A stretch of 12,059 nt of DNA from Gemmatimonadota bacterium (GTDB lineage: Bacteria > Gemmatimonadota > Gemmatimonadetes > Longimicrobiales > Gaopeijiaceae): assembly GCA_030550695.1 (NCBI GenBank), contig JAUQOX010000071.1:1-12059 (forward strand). Direction: 5' to 3'. This document shows positions 6,485-12,059 of this stretch, piece after piece. The notes beneath the pieces are model-generated. The model ran no database searches. It was not told where the DNA came from and was given only the letters and a program-made list of their open reading frames with translations. The position numbers were made by a program, and so were the translations under genes. Within the stretch, counting starts at the first letter, position 1. Each line of letters opens with the position of its first letter.

Positions 6485-7811
6485 TCTCCGTCGGATTTTG
6501 GGGGGAGAACTTTCCCCCGAGGCCCTCCGGCCCCCGGGGGAGTCGGTCCGCTGGGGGGTGGCCGGGCGTCTCCCCGAGGCGGTGGTGATGCCGGAGTCGG
6601 TGGACGAGGCCTCCCGGGTTCTGGCTCTGGCCCATCGCCATGGCTGGAGGGTCCACCCTGCCGGTCGGGGAACCTGGCTCCGCGGGGGCGGCCCCCGGAT
6701 CCCCGCCGACGTGATCCTCAGCACCGCCCGCCTTCAGGGAATCCAGGACTACGAGCCCGCCGATTTCGTCGCCTCGGTTTGGGGGGGGACCTCCCTGGGG
6801 GACCTCTCCGAGACCCTGGCCCCCCAAAATCAATGGCTTCCCTTGGACCCCCCGGGCGGGAGGAGAGGGTCGGTGGGGGCGATGGTTGCGTTGGGGGTGG
6901 GTGGCGGCCTCCGCCATGGCTTCGGGGGCCCCAAGGATCTGGTCCTGGGGCTGACGGTGGTGGCGGGGGACGGCCGGGTGCTCCGGTGGGGGGGGAAGGT
7001 GATGAAGAACGTGGCGGGGTTCGACATGACCCGCTTGATGGTGGGGAGTTGGGGGGAACTGGGTTGGGTGGCGGCCGTGACCTTTCGCCTTTTCCCCTCG
7101 CCGGCCCAAGATACCACCCTTCTGGTGTCGGCCCCAAGGGCAGAGGACCTTCTGGCCGCCGTGCGACTTGCCGCCGCCCTTCCCGTCCCCTTGGCGGCGG
7201 TGGAGCTCCTCGATCCCTTCCCCTGGGAGCCGGGGCCGGGGGAGGGAGGGGCGGCCCTCGTCCTCCGTTTCCTCGGATCCCCCGGCCAGGTGAGGGCCAC
7301 GGAGAGCCGGCTCCGGAACGCCCTGCCCACGGCAAGGGGGCCGCACGTCCCGCAGCTTCGACTTCTGGAGGGTCGCGAGAGCCGGGAGCTCCACGGGGTT
7401 CTGGAAGACTGGGAGGAGGGAGGGGAGTTGATCCTGCGGGCGGCTCTCCTCCCCACACGTCTGGGGGAGCTCTTGACGGAAGCCCGCCGGCTGGCCCGTC
7501 TCCCCGGAGGGGCGGAACCACCGCCCCGCCTTGCCCTGGCCGCCCACGCCGCCCAAGGCGTCCTTCGAATCCGGGTGAACGGGCTCCCCGAGGACCCCCA
7601 GGGTCTGGGGGTCTGGGCGCAGGCCCTTGGGGAATGGCGATCCCGCCTGGCGCAAAGGGGGGGAAGCCTGACGGCCATGTTGGGTCCGGAGAGGCTGTTC
7701 GACTCCTTTTCGCCTTGGGAGCCCCCGGGGCCGGAGGCCCGTCTGGTGGAGGGCGTCCGCCGCCTTTTGGACCCCGGAGCGATCTTCCCCAGGAGGAGGA
7801 CGGGGGCATGA
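6471..7811 (+). CDS. glcE: Glycolate/2-hydroxyacid oxidase subunit GlcE
   Basis: 446 aa from the chosen start; about 350 is typical. This is the second FAD-binding-4-fold subunit of the glycolate oxidase complex. Visible features are P-A-G-R-G-T-W-L-R-G-G (63-73), L-P-L-D-P-P (123-128), K-D-L-V-L-G (155-160), the very GlcE-like G-G-K-V-M-K-N-V-A-G-F-D (174-185) and R-L-M-V-G-S-W-G (188-195), and a terminal L-D-P-G-A-I-F-P. GTG 6471 was chosen because GGGAGG lies 5 nt upstream and the overlap with glcD is only 14 nt. Earlier in-frame GTGs at 6438 and 6402 are possible but overlap glcD by 47 and 83 nt. The stop shares ATGA with the glcF start. The extra length is in Gly/Pro/Arg-rich segments of the C-terminal half (about 225-330). 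Confidence 0.89.
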   Translation: MERGDLRRILGGELSPEALRPPGESVRWGVAGRLPEAVVMPESVDEASRVLALAHRHGWRVHPAGRGTWLRGGGPRIPADVILSTARLQGIQDYEPADFVASVWGGTSLGDLSETLAPQNQWLPLDPPGGRRGSVGAMVALGVGGGLRHGFGGPKDLVLGLTVVAGDGRVLRWGGKVMKNVAGFDMTRLMVGSWGELGWVAAVTFRLFPSPAQDTTLLVSAPRAEDLLAAVRLAAALPVPLAAVELLDPFPWEPGPGEGGAALVLRFLGSPGQVRATESRLRNALPTARGPHVPQLRLLEGRESRELHGVLEDWEEGGELILRAALLPTRLGELLTEARRLARLPGGAEPPPRLALAAHAAQGVLRIRVNGLPEDPQGLGVWAQALGEWRSRLAQRGGSLTAMLGPERLFDSFSPWEPPGPEARLVEGVRRLLDPGAIFPRRRTGA

Positions 7812-9205
7812 GGACTCCGGCGGGGATAGGCGCATCTTGGCGGCGGGAAATGGAGCGTCAGGCCGAGAAGCTCTTCCACTGCGTCCATTGCGGCTTCTGC
7901 CTTCCGGTCTGTCCCACCTACCTCCGGCTGGGCGACGAGGCGGATTCCCCCCGGGGACGGCTCCATCTCATGCGGGCCGTGGTGGAGGGTAGGCTCGGCA
8001 CCGACTCGGGTTCCTTTCAAGAGCACCTGGACCTCTGTCTGGGCTGCCGGGCCTGCGAGTCGGTGTGTCCGTCGGGTGTGGAGTACGGCCGGCTCTTGGA
8101 GGGAGCTCGGCAAGCGGCGGCTTCCGCCAGGCCGCCTTCCTTCCTGGCCCGGCTCCTGGCCCGAGTCATGGCGACCCCCGCCCTCGCAGTCCCTCTCCTG
8201 GGGGCGGCTCGGCTCCTCCGGGCCACGGGGCTTCCCGACCTCTTGGCCCGCCGCCTCCCGGCCGAGGGGAGGTGGGGGGTGGTTCGGCTGGGCCTGGGGA
8301 TGCTGGCGGCTACAGCCCCCCCGGACCTCTCCCCCGGGGAGACCCTCTACGGCTCGTCCCGCCCCCCCTCTTGCGAGGGGTCCGGGACAGGGCCAGGACC
8401 GGGAGAGGGGGGAATCGGCCAAGGCCGGAGGGTGGCCCTGTTTCGGGGATGCGTGCAAAACGGGCTGCTCGGTCACGTGAACAGGGCCACCCGGCGGGTC
8501 CTCGAGGCCAACGGCTTCGAGGTTGTGGAGGTGCCGGGGCAGGGGTGTTGTGGGGCCATCCACGCCCACATGGGGGACTTGGCCGGGGCCCGGGGGTTGG
8601 CCCGAAGGAACCTGGAGGCCTTCGACGGAGCGGGGTTAGCCCTGGGGGGGGCGACCGGGGCGGGGTGGGGGGCGGCCCTGCCGCAGCACGCACACTGGTG
8701 GGACGGGGGGGGGCCCCGGGGGGGGGCCCGGGGGGGGGGGGGGGGCGGGGGGCTCGGAGAGCGGGCACGAAGGTTTTCCGAGAGGGTCCGGGATGTTTCC
8801 GAGGTTCTCGCCGAGACAGGCCTCCGGCGGGGCGGGAGTCTCCCCCTTTCGGTGACCTACGACGCGCCCTGTCACCTCCTCCATGCCCAGGGGATCGCCT
8901 GGGAACCGCTCCGGCTTCTGGGATCCATCCCGGACCTCGACTTGGTTCCCTTGCCCGGCGCCGAGGAGTGTTGCGGAGGGGCGGGACTCTACGCCCTCAC
9001 CCATCCCGACATGGGGAGGCGCATCGGGGAGGACAAGGCCCGTGCCGTGCTGGAGACGGGGGCCGCGGTGGTGGCCACCGGCAACCCCGGCTGCATGATG
9101 CAGATCGGGGCCTGGCTCCGGATGACGGAGGCCCGGGTGGCCGTGGCACACCCGGTGGAACTCCTGGACGAGAGTTACCGGCGAGGGGGGATCTATGGGG
9201 GTTGA
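7808..9205 (+). CDS. glcF: Glycolate/2-hydroxyacid oxidase iron-sulfur subunit GlcF
   Basis: 465 aa. It carries electrons from the GlcDE flavoproteins. Two 4Fe-4S ferredoxin motifs C-x2-C-x2-C-x3-C-P are intact: C25/C28/C31/C35 and C77/C80/C83/C87. Two CCG domains follow. The first has C215 and C247-C248 but reads A-G-W-G (W287, TGG at 8666-8668) where the family normally has A-G-C-G. The second is complete: C355, C388-C389, C429. Residues about 299-317 are encoded by extreme G-runs and are nearly all Gly/Pro/Arg, an abnormal insert before the well-conserved E-R-A-R-R-F-S-E-R-V-R-D-V-S-E. A Gly/Pro linker (190-206) precedes CCG domain 1. The ATG overlaps the glcE stop (ATGA). The frame is restored after the G-rich tract, so the gene appears intact apart from the missing cysteine. 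Confidence 0.9.
   Translation: MRTPAGIGASWRREMERQAEKLFHCVHCGFCLPVCPTYLRLGDEADSPRGRLHLMRAVVEGRLGTDSGSFQEHLDLCLGCRACESVCPSGVEYGRLLEGARQAAASARPPSFLARLLARVMATPALAVPLLGAARLLRATGLPDLLARRLPAEGRWGVVRLGLGMLAATAPPDLSPGETLYGSSRPPSCEGSGTGPGPGEGGIGQGRRVALFRGCVQNGLLGHVNRATRRVLEANGFEVVEVPGQGCCGAIHAHMGDLAGARGLARRNLEAFDGAGLALGGATGAGWGAALPQHAHWWDGGGPRGGARGGGGGGGLGERARRFSERVRDVSEVLAETGLRRGGSLPLSVTYDAPCHLLHAQGIAWEPLRLLGSIPDLDLVPLPGAEECCGGAGLYALTHPDMGRRIGEDKARAVLETGAAVVATGNPGCMMQIGAWLRMTEARVAVAHPVELLDESYRRGGIYGG
8705..8752 (+). repeat. Clustered poly-G runs (potential G-quadruplex or sequencing artefact) inside glcF
   Basis: Four G-runs lie close together: 9 G (8705-8713), 9 G (8718-8726), 16 G (8730-8745) and 6 G (8747-8752). 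This fits a strong G-quadruplex pattern on the coding strand and in the mRNA. It also coincides with the only abnormal stretch of GlcF, so base-calling or assembly error is a real alternative. Confidence 0.7.
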
Positions 9206-10499
9206 AAGACTTCCTCCCTTGGGGCGCCGGCTCCTCGAGGCCGCCCGAGTCCGGGGGGAGGCCATGGCCGGATTGCTGGAGGAACTGGCGGCGCTGGAAT
9301 CCCCCAGCGATGTCCCGGAAAGCCAGGTTCCGGTGCAGGGGCGGCTGGCGGAGTCCCTCCGGCGCCTGGGGTTCCACGTCCGGCGCCTCCCCGGAAGGAC
9401 CCGAGGGGGGGTCCTCCTGGCCCTGCCGGGTCCGGATTGGGGGGAAAACGCGCCCCGGCAACTCCTCTTGGGCCACTCGGACACCGTCTGGCCGTCGGGG
9501 ACGGCGGCGTCGGTCATGCCCATCCGGAGGGAAGGGGGGCGGCTCCTGGGCCCCGGGGTCTTCGACATGAAGGCGGGACTGGTCCTCATGGTCTTCGCCT
9601 TGGAGATCCTCCGGGATCTGGATCTCCCGCCGGCCGTGGCTCCGGTAGTCCTGGTGAACTCCGACGAAGAAGTGGGAAGCCCGGAGTCGGCTCCCGTGAT
9701 CCGTCGTTGGGCGCGGCGGGTGGAGAGGGTCTACGTCCTGGAGCCGGCCTCGGGGCCGGACGGTGCCCTCAAAACTGCGCGCAAGGGGGTGGCCCGATAC
9801 CGGGTCGAGGTCAGGGGCAGGTCTGCCCACGCCGGTTTGGAGCCGGAGAAGGGAGCCAGCGCCGTTCTGGCCTTGGCCAGCCTCATCCAGGAGATCCATG
9901 CCCTTGGCGAGCCGGCGGAAGGGACCACCCTGAACGTGGGGGTGGTGGGTGGGGGAAGCCGGGCCAACGTGGTGCCGGGGGAAGCGTGGGCGTTGGTGGA
10001 CGTGCGCTTTGCCACGGAGGAGACGGGTCGGGCCATCCACCGGCGCCTGAGGGGGCTCCGGACCTCCGTTCCCGGCACCTCGGTGGTCGTTCACCGGGAG
10101 AGCCTTGTACCCCCCCTGGAGCCGACCCCTCGCAACCGGGCTCTCTGGGAAGCCGCCCGGGTGGCGGCCCGGGATCTGGGACTGCGATTGGGCGAGGCGG
10201 CGGTGGGAGGGGGCTCCGACGGCAACCTGACGAGCCGCTACACGGCCACCCTGGATGGGTTGGGGGCTGTGGGGGGCGGCGCCCACGCCGTTCACGAATT
10301 TGTGGAGCTGGCCAGCTTACCCGAGCGGGCGGCCCTTCTGGCCCGACTCCTTCTCCTGCCGCCTTGGCAGGCCAGGACCCCGGGGTCGGGGAACGGCGCC
10401 GGTCCCCTTCCGCCGGAGCCTGGACCTCCAGGTGACCCGCCGCCCGCCGCCCCGGGGGCGAAGGCCGGGCCGGCCCCTTGCAAGGGGGGACAGCGGTGA
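9195..10499 (+). CDS. M20-family zinc metallopeptidase / N-acyl-amino-acid deacylase (carboxypeptidase G2-like)
   Basis: 434 aa. It is a two-domain M20 hydrolase with all metal and catalytic residues: G-H94-S-D96-T-V, D124 in G-V-F-D-M-K-A-G, the E158-E159 pair in N-S-D-E-E-V-G-S, E183 in V-L-E-P-A-S-G, dimerisation-domain G-R-S-A-H212-A-G, and H364 in G-G-G-A-H. The sequence looks most like the glutamate carboxypeptidase/CPG2 group. Beside an N-acylamino-acid racemase and a GNAT, the inferred role is removal of the N-succinyl (or acetyl) group from the L-isomer to release a free L-amino acid. The last 45 residues are Pro/Gly-rich and unlike the family. The ATG follows a G-rich Shine-Dalgarno and overlaps glcF by 11 nt; the stop overlaps the next gene's GTG (GTGA). 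Peptidase activity instead of deacylase cannot be excluded. Confidence 0.88.
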   Translation: MGVERLPPLGRRLLEAARVRGEAMAGLLEELAALESPSDVPESQVPVQGRLAESLRRLGFHVRRLPGRTRGGVLLALPGPDWGENAPRQLLLGHSDTVWPSGTAASVMPIRREGGRLLGPGVFDMKAGLVLMVFALEILRDLDLPPAVAPVVLVNSDEEVGSPESAPVIRRWARRVERVYVLEPASGPDGALKTARKGVARYRVEVRGRSAHAGLEPEKGASAVLALASLIQEIHALGEPAEGTTLNVGVVGGGSRANVVPGEAWALVDVRFATEETGRAIHRRLRGLRTSVPGTSVVVHRESLVPPLEPTPRNRALWEAARVAARDLGLRLGEAAVGGGSDGNLTSRYTATLDGLGAVGGGAHAVHEFVELASLPERAALLARLLLLPPWQARTPGSGNGAGPLPPEPGPPGDPPPAAPGAKAGPAPCKGGQR

Positions 10500-11464
10500 G
10501 CGCGACCCCTGCGTCTCCCTGGACGCTCCGTCCCCTGGCCACCCGTGAGGAGTACCACGCCTGCGTGCGTCTTCAGGAGGAGGTGTGGGGGGAGGGGTTC
10601 CAGGAGCGGGTTCCCGCGGCGCTCCTCATGGTGGCGAACCGCCTAGGGGGCTTGGCGGCGGGGGCTTTCTCCTCGGATGGAGCGCTGGAGGGTTTCGTCT
10701 TCGGGCTTACCGGTCTTGTGGGTGGCGAACCGGTGCACTGGTCGGACATGTTGGCCGTGCGCCCCGAGGAGCGGAATCGGGGGTTGGGGACCCGTCTCAA
10801 GCTGTTCCAGCGCGAGGTCCTGCTGGCCCGAGGCGTTCGGCGCATGCATTGGACCTTCGACCCCCTCCAGGCCCGCAACGCCCACATCAACTTCACCAAG
10901 CTGGGCGCCGTGTGCCGGGAGTATGCTGTGGACCTCTATGGGGAGACCGGCTCCCCCCTCCATCGGGGCATCGGGACGGACCGGATGGTGGTGACCTGGG
11001 AGATGGACTCCCCGAGGGTGGTGGCGCGGGTGGAGGGAGATCCGGTGGCCATGCCATCCTCCGGGGGAACCGGGCCGGGAGGGGGGGGAATCGGTGCGCC
11101 CTTGACCGGGGAGGGGCAGGACACCCGGGCAAGGGCGCACCTCACCCCGAAGGGGGAACCTACGGGGTTGGCCACGACGGCCGTCCCGGTGGTTCCCTGG
11201 GAGTTGCCGGGCGGCGAAGGCCAGGGACTCCCTTCCCCGACGGGCTCACCCCTCCTGGGCTTGAACGACCCCCGACTGTTCCTCCCCATCCCGACCCGCA
11301 TCGAGGTCCTCATGGAGGCGGACCTCCCTTTGGCCGTCCGGTGGCGGCAAGTCACCCGGGAAGCCCTGATCCACTACCTGGGGCGGGGGTATGAAGTCCG
11401 GGAGTTCTTCCGGGGAGAGCCGGTGTCCCACTACCTCCTCGTCGCGCCGGGCGTGGAACCATGA
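10496..11464 (+). CDS. GNAT-family N-acyltransferase (COG3375 type), probable amino-acid N-succinyl/acetyltransferase
   Basis: 322 aa. GNAT core about 10-175: D-M-L-A-V-R-P (84-90) followed by the acyl-CoA loop R-N-R-G-L-G-T-R (93-100), then W-T-F-D-P-L-Q-A-R-N-A-H-I-N-F (119-133), K-L-G-A-V and G-T-D-R-M-V-V-T-W, all typical of the COG3375 group commonly found beside NSAR genes. Residues about 185-253 are a Gly/Pro/Thr-rich insert. The conserved C-terminal part resumes at L-P-I-P-T-R-I-E (263-270) with W-R-Q-V-T-R-E (283-289) and G-Y-E-V-R-E-F. In the reported Geobacillus kaustophilus pathway a GNAT succinylates D-amino acids before racemisation, and that role is inferred here. The GTG start at 10496 overlaps the M20 stop. 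A TTG at 10478 is possible but adds only six residues. The ATGA end overlaps the racemase start. Confidence 0.85.
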   Translation: MSATPASPWTLRPLATREEYHACVRLQEEVWGEGFQERVPAALLMVANRLGGLAAGAFSSDGALEGFVFGLTGLVGGEPVHWSDMLAVRPEERNRGLGTRLKLFQREVLLARGVRRMHWTFDPLQARNAHINFTKLGAVCREYAVDLYGETGSPLHRGIGTDRMVVTWEMDSPRVVARVEGDPVAMPSSGGTGPGGGGIGAPLTGEGQDTRARAHLTPKGEPTGLATTAVPVVPWELPGGEGQGLPSPTGSPLLGLNDPRLFLPIPTRIEVLMEADLPLAVRWRQVTREALIHYLGRGYEVREFFRGEPVSHYLLVAPGVEP

Positions 11465-12059
11465 AGATTGTCGAGGCGGAGCTCCGGGAAATCCATCTTC
11501 GACTCCGGGAAACCTTCACCATCAGCAGCGGGGGGTGGGCGGAGCGGCGCATCCTCCTTCTGCGTCTGGTTGCCGATGAAGGGGAAGTCTGGTCCGAATG
11601 CGTGGCCGCCGAACACCCCAACTACTCCTACGAGACCCCCGACACCGCCTGGCATATCCTTACCCGTTACGTCCTTCCCGCCGTGGTGGGACGGACGTTC
11701 CAAGGCCCCCACGATGTCTTGGAACCCGTGGCTTGGATCCGCGGCCACCCCATGGCCCTGGCCGCGGTGGAGATGGGAACGTGGGCGCTGCAAGCCCAGG
11801 CGGGGGGGATCTCCCTTTCTGCCCTCTTGGGTGGGGGAGCCAAGGCCGTACCGGTGGGAGTGAGCGTGGGTTTGCAGGACACCGACGACGAGCTCCTGCG
11901 CACCGTGGAGCGGCACTTGGAGGCGGGCTACAGAAAGATCAAGCTGAAGATCAAGCCCGGCCGCGATGTGGATATGCTTTGGAAGGTCCGCTCCCGCTTC
12001 CCGGAAGCATCTCTCATGGTGGATGCCAATGCAGCCTATACGCAAGACAATCTGAACCG
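11461..12059 (+). CDS. N-acylamino-acid racemase / o-succinylbenzoate synthase-type enolase-superfamily enzyme (3' end cut)
   Basis: 199 residues visible of an expected 370 or so. The N-terminal capping domain (1-130) has F-T-I-S-S-G-G-W (19-26), W-S-E-C-V-A-A-E-H-P-N-Y-S-Y-E-T (44-59) and V-L-P-A-V-V-G. The start of the barrel shows the muconate-lactonising subgroup motif K161-L-K163 (catalytic lysine expected to be K163) and the first Mg ligand D188 in M-V-D-A-N-A-A-Y-T. The remaining metal ligands and second catalytic lysine lie beyond the window. NSAR and OSBS (MenC) cannot be separated by these motifs. Linkage to a GNAT and an M20 deacylase, and absence of men genes, favour racemisation of N-succinyl-amino acids. 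The ATG overlaps the GNAT stop; there is no strong ribosome binding site, so translation is probably coupled. Confidence 0.87.
   Translation, partial: MKIVEAELREIHLRLRETFTISSGGWAERRILLLRLVADEGEVWSECVAAEHPNYSYETPDTAWHILTRYVLPAVVGRTFQGPHDVLEPVAWIRGHPMALAAVEMGTWALQAQAGGISLSALLGGGAKAVPVGVSVGLQDTDDELLRTVERHLEAGYRKIKLKIKPGRDVDMLWKVRSRFPEASLMVDANAAYTQDNLN

Noticed and set aside
6779..7807. Long open frame in front of glcF
   Set aside because: It is a Gly/Pro/Arg-rich shadow of glcE caused by high GC. GlcF homology begins at the ATG at 7808.
4835..8569. Several 400-580-codon open frames antisense to glcD, glcE and glcF
   Set aside because: They are rich in Pro, Arg, Gly and His, lack recognisable motifs and lie opposite well-supported genes, as expected in GC-rich DNA.
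11461..12059. Calling the last gene menC (menaquinone biosynthesis)
   Set aside because: The sequence fits NSAR/OSBS equally and no other men gene is in view. The GNAT and M20 neighbours favour N-acylamino-acid racemisation.

Overview
This is a GC-rich bacterial window with almost no non-coding DNA. It holds ten protein genes in two divergent operons separated by about 230 bp (4734-4966). I see no tRNA, rRNA, CRISPR array, insertion sequence or phage gene. The high GC, frequent GTG starts, G-homopolymers and densely overlapping genes suggest a high-GC, possibly thermophilic bacterium. The lineage cannot be fixed from the sequence alone.

Leftward operon (minus strand, 4733 to beyond 1): (1) a 78-aa PqqD-like / RiPP-recognition-element (RRE) protein; (2) a 366-aa CarB-like ATP-grasp enzyme; (3) a 450-aa fold-III PLP decarboxylase related to LysA; (4) a urea-transporter-family membrane protein fused to an M23 peptidase-like domain, cut by the window edge. 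Genes 1/2 are 2 nt apart, 2/3 share ATGA, and 3/4 are 18 nt apart. The decarboxylase has an extra N-terminus of about 25 residues with a Y-x-x-P-x-I motif. This resembles the leader motif that PqqD-like RREs bind in RiPP precursors such as lasso peptides. An RRE, an ATP-grasp ligase and a leader-tagged decarboxylase, with no radical-SAM enzyme and no separate precursor peptide visible, is the strongest candidate here for an undescribed system.

Rightward operon (plus strand, 4967 to beyond 12059): glcD, glcE and glcF (three-subunit glycolate / 2-hydroxyacid oxidase), an M20 metallo-deacylase/peptidase, a COG3375-type GNAT acyltransferase and an enolase-superfamily N-acylamino-acid racemase (NSAR/OSBS type), cut by the right edge. 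Every junction overlaps (14, 4, 11, 4 and 4 nt), so the set is probably co-transcribed and translationally coupled. The last three match the known one-way D-to-L amino-acid conversion: N-succinylation, racemisation, desuccinylation. Together with GlcDEF the operon looks like salvage or catabolism of D-amino acids and 2-hydroxyacids.

One region needs caution. In glcF around 8640-8755 there are very long G-runs, including one of 16 G, and an expected cysteine codon reads TGG. This could be a local sequencing or assembly error, or real divergence.
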